Shown: in pieces, positions 33,874-44,202 of the stretch | Layout of the letters: each line of letters starts with the position of its first letter | Numbering within the stretch: position 1 is the stretch's first letter | Origin: Bolinopsis microptera | Lineage: Eukaryota; Ctenophora; Tentaculata; Lobata; Bolinopsidae | DNA: 64,000 nucleotides | Direction of reading: 5' to 3' | Assembly: GCF_026151205.1 (NCBI RefSeq) | Contig: NC_087074.1 | Span: 14,097,167-14,161,166 of the forward strand | Notes under the pieces: generated by a model | Seen by the model: only the letters and a program-made list of their open reading frames with translations | What the model was told of the DNA's origin: nothing | Database searches by the model: none | Translations under genes and position numbers: made by a program

Positions 33874-36753
33874 TTAATTAACTTTCGATTCGAAAGAGTT
33901 AAATTCTAAATCATCCATGTTAGATAATTCTACAGTTCTATTTGAGGTTTTTCTAGATCCTCTAATACATAATAAAATCATTTTTCTAATTAAAAAAGAT
34001 AACTTACACCGATAATAATTAATAATATCGTTGTAATTCTGTTTTTGTTTATATGCAAGTTTATTGCATAGTAGTTTCTCGAACGTCTTAGCCTGCGGTC
34101 CCATGCCACCCGTCACTGAGTAGATTAATGGAGCAAATGATCCGTGCTCTACATTTAAAATCCTTTCGTTGTAACATCTGGATTTCTGTTTCTCGGCATT
34201 CTCCATGACTTTCTTTGTCGAATGTTGAAGGTAGGAATTAGAATTAGGATTAATTACCTTAACATCGAAAAAAGCCACTTGGCCTGCCCTATAGAAACCA
34301 CGAGCTTTTATATCCGGTCTCGCCTGGTCACCCGTAAGTGTCGAAGACCTCGTGAACTGCTCTCCTTCTAGTTCTTGAAGCTGAGGTTCAACTTCCACGT
34401 CCGAGCAAACCGTCTTCAACAAGCCTCCTAAAAAATCCCTAATTTCGTTGTGTCTGATAATGATGTAGCCACCAAGATGGCAATTTAGAGAATGGTTCAC
34501 ATCAAACGTTTTTCCACATGGACAGTGTGAAGGTAAACGATCCAGATCTAAGTTGTATCGCAATCTGATAGAATCCCTAAATTCAGATTTATTTAGAACG
34601 AAACCATGTTTTCTTAGTGGTAGACATGAGAGCCAATTTGAGCTCCCTGGTTCGCTAATCTGCTCCAAAATCCTTGCAGTCTTCTTGTCAACCTTTTTAA
34701 GTATCTCCTCTTGTTGTTCTTTATATTCCAAAACACGCTGTTTTAACATATCTTGAAGCTCATCTCTCGATTCCGTGTCAGTTGTAGCAAGAGATTTTCC
34801 TTTCATGGAATTTACCAGTCCCCGGGTTACCAAAAGCGATGCAGCATGATCTCTTTTTGCTAGATACTCCAACTGTGGCATTCCCATACCTCCGTTCTTT
34901 AATGGTAATGACATAAGCTCTCGGTGTATAGGAGATACTAGACAACCAAATATAGTTGGAATAAGCTCATGAGTGATTATTTTGTCAAGAGGGCCCATAT
35001 AAGAGCTGATATCTAGTGTCCTCATAAAATATGTAAATTTGTGGCGGACACCGTGCGTAAAACAAGCGTAGGCTGCCTGAGGCTGTGATTTTGCAAACTG
35101 TACTAACTTTTTTAGCATATCACTCCACTCACATACAAGGTTGTTAATGTAGGTATCCTTGAATTCAGGCGTCCCCAGCACAGCTCCTAAATGCCTTTGA
35201 CCATCTATTCTGATATCTATATTGCAATCGGAAAATATTTCCTGAGCTGTATGTAAATGTTCAGGATTTTTCAGGATTAAGCAAGATTTCTCCTGGTTCA
35301 CGAAGTAGCCATACTTAAGTCCTTCTTCAATGATATCTTTCCACCATCCTAAAAGTGCGTGAAGAGTACCCACTCCTGTGGCGTCATCTGCTAACCATAC
35401 TTGTGCCACTTTTTCGTGATCTTCTAATTTCCGTAGTACTGGTAGAGTTGCAATGGCAAAAAGCGACATTGCCAGGTTATCGCCCTGGGTTGTACCCTCC
35501 CGACTCGGGATTTCAGCTCCCCCAACAAATAGCCGGCATGGTTTCCGGTACATGTTGATTGCAATCATGCTCAACTCCGGGCATAGTACTCTCACGTTGT
35601 GTAAGAGAGCTTGTCTGTTAACAGAATTAAAAGCGTTACTGGCGTCAACTAAAATCACTGCTTCTGCAGATTCTGTTTCGAATTGCTCCCGCATGTAATG
35701 TACTGCCGCTTCCGATCCACTTTTTAGTCCTGTACAAACCTGCAGTGGTCCAGCAGCAACTTGGATCGCTGTTTTCAATTCCCAACTCAAACATTTTCCC
35801 ACTATTCGTCTAAAAGTTTCCCCTATTCCTATTGGCCTCACCCCTGGGCACTTGTTAAGCGGGATGAGTCTACTGTTAACGTAGGAGTCCAACAGATCAG
35901 GATTATACGGTTTTGACGCGATCAACCTTGCAAACTTAGCAATCCCATCTCTCAGTTTCTTTCCCTCTTCTTTAAAATTCTTATGCGTCAAAATGAATCT
36001 AAAAAAATCAGCATCAGTTTGTGATGGTCCAGCAGAACCGTTAGTAAATTTTGCCGCCCTAAATACCATTGTCTCGTCTATATTATAAAACAACGATTCT
36101 TCTATTTCTTCGATCGGTCCAAAAAGTAAACTATTCTCCACTATAGGCATTGGTTCTGGATGCTTCTTCAATAGCTGGTCCATAGTCTCTGTAGACATTT
36201 CTAGTATTCCTTTGTTATCGTTATCACACAACATGCGCACCGCAGAGCTGACTTTCCCTTCAAACATGAGGTTGGCAAATGTTCTCGCACAATCCTTTTC
36301 TTGCTTCCGAGAGCTCCTCGCTAGTTGTCGTTGTATAGTTCTTGCTTCCCTCATAAGTGCAGAAATATTCCCCTGCCTCCACAATTCTAACCGTTTTTTC
36401 AACAGGACTTTATGTTCAGCTTTTTTACTTTTTGCGGATGGCTTTTGCAGAAGCAGAGCAGGAAGGACAATAAATGTTTTGATTGATGAACACTGATAAA
36501 CTGATCCTATATTAAAATGTTCAAGCCACGTAGATAATTCCTTTACAAATTCCCTCCCTATCTTACATGTTGGGGGCTCAAAAATATTCTTTTTCCAGTG
36601 TACAATTTCCTCATAGCAACTGTCAATTTGTTCTTTAAACTCCGTACATTCTGCTGGTATGTCATCATGCTCACTTTTTATTGGAGATGGTAAATACGGA
36701 GTCCGTTGATGTATTCGAATCGCTGTGTCTGAAACCTGGCACGATTCCAGCAT
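33874..36753 (-). CDS. Retroelement protein: reverse transcriptase plus restriction-like endonuclease
   Basis: The frame is open without interruption from 36831, but the first ATG in it is at 36753 (959 residues). RT motifs: RPIGIGETFRRIVGK, motif A LVDASNAFNSVNR, motif B EGTTQGDNLAM and catalytic LADDAT. The C-terminus has the restriction-like-endonuclease arrangement of R2/R4/NeSL-type non-LTR elements: a CPCG...H....C knuckle, RHNEIRD, then RPD and FFDVKV as a PD-(D/E)XK core, followed by a conserved-looking GSFAPLIYSVTGGMG block. From memory, closely similar proteins are abundant in corals, anemones and other marine invertebrates; the exact clade is not certain. It would copy its RNA into DNA at a cleaved target. 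All catalytic residues are present and there are no frameshifts, so the copy is recent or under constraint. No second ORF, LTRs or target duplication were found. Confidence 0.88.
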   Translation of the reverse strand: MLESCQVSDTAIRIHQRTPYLPSPIKSEHDDIPAECTEFKEQIDSCYEEIVHWKKNIFEPPTCKIGREFVKELSTWLEHFNIGSVYQCSSIKTFIVLPALLLQKPSAKSKKAEHKVLLKKRLELWRQGNISALMREARTIQRQLARSSRKQEKDCARTFANLMFEGKVSSAVRMLCDNDNKGILEMSTETMDQLLKKHPEPMPIVENSLLFGPIEEIEESLFYNIDETMVFRAAKFTNGSAGPSQTDADFFRFILTHKNFKEEGKKLRDGIAKFARLIASKPYNPDLLDSYVNSRLIPLNKCPGVRPIGIGETFRRIVGKCLSWELKTAIQVAAGPLQVCTGLKSGSEAAVHYMREQFETESAEAVILVDASNAFNSVNRQALLHNVRVLCPELSMIAINMYRKPCRLFVGGAEIPSREGTTQGDNLAMSLFAIATLPVLRKLEDHEKVAQVWLADDATGVGTLHALLGWWKDIIEEGLKYGYFVNQEKSCLILKNPEHLHTAQEIFSDCNIDIRIDGQRHLGAVLGTPEFKDTYINNLVCEWSDMLKKLVQFAKSQPQAAYACFTHGVRHKFTYFMRTLDISSYMGPLDKIITHELIPTIFGCLVSPIHRELMSLPLKNGGMGMPQLEYLAKRDHAASLLVTRGLVNSMKGKSLATTDTESRDELQDMLKQRVLEYKEQQEEILKKVDKKTARILEQISEPGSSNWLSCLPLRKHGFVLNKSEFRDSIRLRYNLDLDRLPSHCPCGKTFDVNHSLNCHLGGYIIIRHNEIRDFLGGLLKTVCSDVEVEPQLQELEGEQFTRSSTLTGDQARPDIKARGFYRAGQVAFFDVKVINPNSNSYLQHSTKKVMENAEKQKSRCYNERILNVEHGSFAPLIYSVTGGMGPQAKTFEKLLCNKLAYKQKQNYNDIINYYRCKLSFLIRKMILLCIRGSRKTSNRTVELSNMDDLEFNSFESKVN

Positions 36754-39486
36754 TTCATTCAAAGGAGAGTACTGTCCAATGAATGAAACTATGAAAAAAA
36801 GCAACTCAAACACACGTAAAGTTAGGATCAAACGAGAAACAAAGTAAAGATTATATCATATACTCCTTTATCAAATCACCAGAGAAAAATCGGACCCATC
36901 CACACTAAATCGTCGTATTGACGATACTTAATCTACAAACAAAACACTCTGTGACACGCTGCTAATATTTCAATCAGCACGATCAGCAACATACCAGACA
37001 CGTGACTTGAACTTTGAGTTGTTACTATGTCACGGCCTCTAACGCTACTACTACATCACCTCCCTCCTAATAGCTTACTAGCACTGTCACATTGAGTCTC
37101 ACTCATTTTGTTACATCGGCACACATTGTCCGTTTGTTGTAGTTTACCGGATACTATCAAAATACGGTATTTTTTGTTGGCATTGTGCCACTAGGTACCG
37201 TTGCGAGCACAGTCTGAGACTAACTTTTCACGACCACCTGCATATCCATTATCAATATCATTACCTACCAATAATTTGAGAGAATTATAAACCCTGCAAT
37301 TCAAACGATCTGTTAATATGTTAGTACTGTAACTTTAATACGTTAGAACTGTCCATGGTAAACACGAGCCCATTCTGCAGCTATTAAATAGAGTAGCAAC
37401 CCAGGTCGACTCCAGCGCGCCCGGGGAGCAATGGTTTATATAACCTGTCCCTTTATTGCATCGAGCACCGTGGAGATGGAGTGAAATGTTAATGATGAGC
37501 TTTTAAGTTAAGCGAGGGGATGATCATAATATGAATCTATTTACAGCTCTTAAAAACGACATCTACCCTACTGTTCGACTGTCTGGTGAACCAATGTGCT
37601 CTATTGTGTCGCGGTCCTAGCTAATTTAAATTGCTTGTGGAGATTGTTGCTTTTGTAGTGACAGAGTGCCATGATTGTTCCCCCTTATACCAACTTGCAA
37701 CCCCTTGTTCCGGTCTGTTCCCCCGACCCCCTTGTTCCCCCGTGTATCAAATATAGTACATGTTTAGTCTTTTACTGGTTCATTTCCGTTCTATGTTTTA
37801 AGGCTTGAATAGTTTAATAATTGCCGATTAAGTGATCATACAAATTTCTTGCAATCAAGAGCATGTCTAGTTTGATGACTTACTACGCGCATGTCTCCGC
37901 TTTCTGTGATCTTATTACCTTTATCTCTTTAAATCGTCATGCTATATAATGCCGACCGGAATATACTAGATATATCCCGCCGTGTTGTAATATTATCTTC
38001 TTCATTTCCCACAATCTTCATGCTAACTAGAAGATCCTAGACATGCCTTACTAGGCATGTATCCTAGATCCTAGACATACCTTGACATATTCAATGTGAA
38101 TATCGTCGTAATGGAGTAGGATAGTTCTGGAAACATATGAGGGAAAGTTGAAACGACAGGTTGTTTCTTTTAGAGGGTTTCAAATATAATATTAATGTGT
38201 TATTATTTAGCATTATAATATAACATTGTCATATTGGGACAGGTTCGCGTTGAAAACTTTTTAATTGTAATGAGTAAGGTAGAAAGCATTAGAACCCGTA
38301 TGTGAGACTAGTGACAGACTACCCACTTAAATTTGTCTACCACTTTTTGATGGAACACAATGTTTGTCAGCTGATTTTAAACACCTTTAAGTGGGCATTA
38401 ATGAGGTAACCATGGTACAGTTTTTATTTTGGGAAAAAACTGCTTCGATTGCAATTAACGGAACAAGCAATTATGTCACTTTCTTTATTTTTCCCTGGAA
38501 ACTCAAAAGAGAGCGCAGCAGCCGAAGATTTGATACGTCTCGCATGCGTCAGACCTCTTTTCTCTCTCTTCAAACAGAAATGAGAACCGTTGATTCGGGA
38601 GCGGAGCAAAAGAATGAAATAAGCCAATCGTCGCCATATTCCCATTAACTTCCCGGCTGTTCGGCAATTGGCAGGGTCATAAGCTCATTATCAAGTCTTA
38701 AATATCAGAGTTGTAATATTACAATTAAGAAAGGTTTTAGCAGTTCATGTTCGTCTTTGTCAAGATCGAAGATGCCACTAATGGTGGCCATGATCTCGAC
38801 GGCTCTAATTGTGATTTTAGGAAACGTGGCTTGGCTCGGGGCTCCATCTCGTACCAGTTGTTTACACTTTACTGTTACATGTCATGTGCATATATTAGCT
38901 ATTGTCGTCCTTAATTCTAAAGATGTATGTGGTTATGAACCGGAGCGATTCGATTCATATAATTGACAAAACTATTCCAACAGCTAACAGTAAAGGTATA
39001 AATGAGGTATAAATGAGGCAAATATTTTATTTTAATTAGTGCGTATGTCCCGTGCGAAATTATTTTTATTCTAATAAAATTCTTGATTTTGTCAGTTCTC
39101 AGAACGCGGCGTCCCCACTTTCAAGGGGTATTTTATATATCCTGGCCAGACAATTCCCCAGAAAATGTTTCATGTTAGTTAAGTAAATACCCACACCTGG
39201 ATTCTAAAATGCAGCTGGAACGTATATATAGACTCTCTCCCGGGAAGAAAACTAGCTTCAGATTCTGAACTACAGAACTTTAGAAACTATTGAACTGTGA
39301 AATTCTGTGCCATGATGGGCTCTGAATGCTGATCAGTGATCAGCCACCCGTGTCTCACGTCAGAGCACGCTCGGTGCTTTTGAGAGTCATTTCTATTGTT
39401 CGATCAGTTTCATTAGGTCTAATTTTGAGAATGTGCCAGTCTTGCTGAAAGTGTGAACGTGTCTATCGTACTGATAGAGCATCACG
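36754..39486. other. Intergenic upstream of the retroelement ORF
   Basis: The frame of the retroelement protein stays open to 36831 and may belong to it. Beyond that no gene is supported. CCTAGACATGCCTTACTAGG near 38036 is a short palindrome. A short ORF at 38769 begins like a signal peptide but has no continuation. Confidence 0.4.
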
Positions 39487-39529
39487 CATCTTGTCACTCC
39501 TCAGTTAGTAACTGAGGAGTGACAAGATG
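39487..39529. repeat. Perfect 43-bp palindrome
   Basis: Arms CATCTTGTCACTCCTCAGTT-A and its exact reverse complement are separated by a single G. The arms are 21 bp. It could extrude as a hairpin or be transcribed into a stem. No protein-coding context. Confidence 0.9.
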
Positions 39530-42419
39530 TAACTGAGTTACATTGAAATGCACTAAATGGTACCGGGCCTATCAGCTGATCAGGTCGTTGAACTTTTTCA
39601 GCTTTAGAATTTGATCAGATCCATGACAACTGATCACCATCCAGTCCGTGATTAATTCATTAAGTTTAAGAAACCTTATACAAAATTATTTGTCGACACC
39701 TTTACAGGATTCTTGGTTTCCTACCAACGAGCGTTGAAACAGGACAACAGTTCGATCTGAGCATGCTGTTTCTTTTGTTCAGCCTCCACGAACTCGCGAT
39801 GAAAACATTTCTGCATAATCTACGCAAATCGACCTAGGTTACTGTGAACTTATGTCGTTTTTCCAACCAGCAGGTCTCCCGGATTTATCCTAAGGATCAC
39901 TTCTTTGTTCTGATAATGAGGAGACAATGCTTACATACCACTTGAAGTGGGAGCTTTGATAATACCATGCCTCCTCTTCGACTAAGATCTTCGAGAATTC
40001 AGCTGACACGATTGAATTAGAAATTAGATTAGTCAGCATTGTTTTTCCTGTCCGAGCTCCTTTACTGATAATCTAATCATCTGCTAGGTTTTATTGTAAA
40101 GAATGCGTGGATCTCGGAAGTTTTTTGACGGTAGTACAGCTAAGCCTAGGGTCGTCATTCATTACTTGTGCGGTTTCAAAATACGAGAGTTTCTGTTGTT
40201 ACGTATCACATTACGATTTGTTGGGATTACGATCAATGGACTGGTGCTATGTCCAATGTCCACCGTCCATATCGTGTTTATTAACTTTACTATTTTCCAA
40301 TTTCCACTCAACATATGGAACTCTCAGGACCGAAAGATCAAATGGACACTAGTAAACATGCATCTGTAGTGCTCCATCCCTCGGCCGGGCAGCTGTATGC
40401 ACTAAGTACCCCGCTAAATCGTACCCATGATGAAGTTTACCGGCTGCCTCATCCCAATTAGTTGCCTACAATCCAATCACAGCCCCATACATACTTACCA
40501 AAAAATCTAATTTTGCGGTACCAATATGAGGGAACAACTGTGGTCCCCAGTGCTCCCCTCAAGTGGACCGAGCTCTTTGATCGACTGTTCTGTTTTCCGT
40601 GCAGCTATGTGTTACATTTCGGATCATTTGGGGCCTCTATCTTTCTTTGAGTTTATGGATTGAAGACTACGTAATCAATTGCTCGACCGAAGTTATAGAA
40701 TTGCCCGTTAGTGAATAGTGTATTGATAAAATTATTTCACGATTCACGTTATGTAATCTGTGACTGTAACTTTTGTTAACAATAAAAGTTGTACTGGTGG
40801 GTTCCTTGCAGGCTCCATACCAATATGTCGCAGGTCGCCCAGTACTTCTCACTATTGAAATGCAATCAAAGAATGAAATTAAAAGCACGTTTCAATCTAC
40901 AAGCGGCTGTCACGAAACCAATATAATTTGTAGTTTGCGTATATCTTTTTGTTCCCCATACTTAATATACCCCTGCAACAAAGTCAGTAGTTACACTTAC
41001 AGCACTTAAGCCATTTTTGACAACAGTCCTGACTTACATAATCAAACTTATCCGCCGAAGACGATAGTTGTTATAAACTTTGTGTTACAGCTGTGAGTTA
41101 CCTACCGAGTGTCTGATGAAAATTAGGTCTGCTAACTCTCACTGAGCAGTTCTTGAGAGCTAAACACCCAATAATGTAGGCAATTAAACGTGAGAATTAG
41201 GCGGCTGAGTCGCATAATAACACATAACCTCGCATTATACGGCTACATTAAGCTCTTATTTATTGCCATTCCGTCCAGCTAAATTGAAATAGTCAGGTAC
41301 CATCGTGCATATCGTTATCATCAGCGCATCCTATATACTTTCTCAGAACTCATGCAAGAGTAACTGCTGGCAGCTCTTTGTCCAGAGACTGCAACACATG
41401 GTTGCAGGTGGTTCAGGCGGTGTAATAGTTCCCTCTAACCAAGGGCCCGTTATTAGTCCCTAGAAGTATACCCAGTCACCACCGATACTTTAAACCTGTA
41501 AGTGTAATGACTTTTTTAGTGCCGCTTTCTCTGTTTGTAGAATTACAAATATTGTGTGTTACAACCGGGCATGCTTCGTGAAATTGGTAAAATCGTAAAC
41601 GTTAAACGTTTTACCGGGCGGGGGATAGGAGAGTACTCGCTCTGGTATTATAGTTATACATGTTGTGTATTCAATCCTCACCTGGTCGTGTCAGTACCAA
41701 TAACTTCGCATGCAATTTCAACATTTTTCTAATAAAATTCAACATTTTTGTTGTCTAATACAAAAGACCGACAGACAGATAAACTATTTTGATTGGTTAT
41801 CTTCAATTATGCTACTAGTACGTCAGTTTGTCTGGAGTTTAATGGTTGATGCAGCGTTCCATTAAATCATTGTGGTATTTCTTTGTTTAGTGAATTTTGT
41901 TAAGTTATCTATCTTATGTCGAGTATCAGGTATGTGGCCGGTGCCCTAAATGGTATTATTTCTCGCTTCAAGAAGTTTTCAAGTCTTGTGTGGCATTTTC
42001 CATCAGCCCTGATGTCCAATTAATGATCAGCAACAAGCGTATCGCGCTTCAGATTGATAAATTTCGGTATGACCTGCTGTGATTTATCCCAGAAATCGTG
42101 TATTCTTAAGTTTCAACATGTTTTGTAAATTCATACCATTGCCTCTTTTCCTTCTAATCAACACCTACTCCGACTAGAAATTACGTTGGCGATGAAATAT
42201 ATATCTTATCCCAGTCGACCCCAGCAGAAAAATGTCTTAGAATTTTCCCATCAGCTACGGCCTACTTTTTAAAGATATAGACCTTTAAATGAAGTGGCCA
42301 TGTTGATTGTTGATTGCACCATTTTTAGAAAAATGTCTTCTCAACAGACATTACCTTCATACTAGTATCAATAGAGGAATTTGTTTCCCTTTGAATCAAT
42401 CAAACTAGATGAATTGTTG
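39530..42419. other. Intergenic, no gene recognised
   Basis: AT-rich with scattered short ORFs. I see no gene or well-defined repeat. Confidence 0.4.
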
Positions 42420-43060
42420 TAAATACTGAGATCAAACTATCAATCTACAGGCTATCGTCAAACATGTTACAAGGCGTCATCTTCAGTGACATAAGGCCTA
42501 GAAATTGTAAAAAGTTGGTAAAACCCAAAATTCTTTTAAAAATCTGAACACTCTTAAAACGGTTATAAAGTTAAAATTAAGATGTTAGGAGTAAGGGAAT
42601 GCCAGAAGGATTTATAGTGTTAATTCCCAAAGGTTTTAAAGTCTTGAGTAGTTGAATTGTTTATGTTCACGGACTTCCAAAGTTTTAGGACTAGAATTAT
42701 CAATAATTGACACATTAAAAATTTTGTTAAAATCTTCCCTTTGTCTAAAACCATGATCCAACAAATGTAAACCCAAACTATATTCATCACTTGTTTCATC
42801 TACCTTATCACCATTTCAATCCTAACCCGTAGAGAGCGAGTTGTGCGACCGACGTAAGCCTTTCCACAGACACTACATTGGAACAGATGATGTTGTAACT
42901 CTGGTAGTTTCCAGGGGAAGCTTTAACCTTCTTGCCGTTCACTTTGAATTCATGGGTGCCTTTGACAAGTTCACAACATTTGCATCTTGGCACATTGCAT
43001 TTGCTGGTTTGGCCATGTTTAGCTCCTAAAGCAAGTTCTTTCAATTTGAGTAGTATCAAT
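42420..43060 (-). pseudogene. Penelope-like element, C-terminal GIY-YIG remnant
   Basis: Minus-strand translation gives a Cys-rich linker (KCNVPRCKCCELV), then in shifted frames QCSVCGKAYVGRTTRSLRVR, which resembles the GIY-YIG endonuclease core of Penelope-like elements, then LGLHLLDHGF, EHKQFNYSRL and LKTFGINTINPSGIPLL, typical of the C-terminus. At least two frameshifts and stops separate these pieces. The RT domain is absent: the element is cut off at 43060, where the SINE begins. In the intact family this endonuclease nicks DNA for insertion; this copy is dead. Confidence 0.78.
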
Positions 43061-43069
43061 AGTGCATTT

Positions 43070-43434
43070 AAAAATTAAAAAAAAATCAAGGCACTTATTT
43101 TACTTCGGTGTATTCCAACAGCCACATTGTTACACAAGTGCAACCAGCCAATTACAGGAAGCCGAAGGATTTATTTGGCCAGTGACGATTAAGGTAGTGT
43201 GTACCATACTTTCTTCGCCCGAGACTTTGCTACAATGTGCAGCTCCTCATTTAAACCTCACACCCGATTTCTCGAGTATTCGGCTGAGTAGACCGGGGGC
43301 TGCATAGACCACTCAGGATCCTTAGCTGAACGTCAACGACGCTCACCCCACGACCAGGCAGACAATGGGATTCAAACTCGCAACCTCACGATTTGCAAAG
43401 ATGGCGTTTTAACCAACTGCGCTACCTGACCAAG
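43070..43434 (-). mobile_element. tRNA-derived SINE
   Basis: Read on the minus strand, the 5' end is tRNA-like: GGTCAGGTAGCGCAGTTGG matches the pol III A box, and GGTTGCGAGTTTGAATCCC matches the B box about 35 bp further on, with anticodon-arm-like sequence between. A body of about 250 bp follows and ends in a T-rich tail (43070-43090). The acceptor stem does not pair well, so this is a SINE head and not a tRNA gene. It abuts the broken 5' side of the Penelope remnant. Confidence 0.8.
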
Positions 43435-44202
43435 AAACTTAAGGGTTAATATGTACCTCTCTGCCAGCTTTCTGTGTGAAACAAACTTTCCAATCACGAA
43501 AGTGGAAAAGTACGATCACCCTAGTTCTTCATTTCGTATTCTCTTAAGTCACTCTTTTATTTAGGAAGATTCGTATTAATCACATGATTTCAACCTTAAC
43601 TTAGTTATCCGATTCCCATCCTTTAGAGTAGCCTAAATCCAACCAGAATCAAAACAGCTGAAAGTACCAAACATCTCGCGCGCCTCTTGGACTGAAGTGA
43701 TAAGATAGTTCTCCGATACTTACTGTTTTTAATGGTTACAATGAGCACACTAAATTCATATCCCTTCTACACGAGCCTTGTAAATTGGTAAATCTCACTC
43801 TCAGAGAGCGGTTAATCTGATTAGAAAGATAGGACCACTGAGATGTCAGGTGGCAGGGCACCGCACCAACATTTCATTCTGGAGAACAGGCTTGCTACTG
43901 ACTTTTATTGTTTTGATTTCTATAATATTTCTTTCGTATCACACCCATCCTTTTTCGTTATCGATCTGTGTGCATGGTTGTTTTTGTCACAATTATGTGG
44001 GAAGGGAGGGAGACGTAAAGTGTGAAATTAATATATCACTTCGTAAGATATTGCAGTTTGACTTCATTTACTCGCTTCGTATGTGAAATTAGTATCTTTT
44101 TAATCTGGGATACAAAGTAATTATTAAACATGTTTCTCCCACAATTAAATGTTTTCATTCGTTGAATAGAAATGACCACCCATTCATCACCAGGTTGGGA
44201 CT
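43435..44202. promoter_or_regulatory. Upstream region of the receptor guanylate cyclase
   Basis: No coding sequence. CATTCATCACCAG directly before GTTGGGACTATG could be a 3' splice site of a 5'-UTR intron, since the initiator ATG lies nine bases after it. No TATA box or other element can be assigned with confidence. Confidence 0.35.

Noticed and set aside
38769-38963. Short ORF beginning like a signal peptide
   Set aside because: No downstream exon or domain follows, and hydrophobic starts of this kind occur by chance in AT-rich DNA.
43300-43434. A functional tRNA gene
   Set aside because: A and B boxes are present, but acceptor-stem pairing is poor and a SINE body follows directly.
27000-44000. 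Further exons of a duplicate receptor cyclase after the orphan exon
   Set aside because: I scanned by eye for the conserved VLLFGS, membrane-helix, kinase-homology and FSDIVGFT segments and found none. A profile search would be needed to exclude degraded exons.
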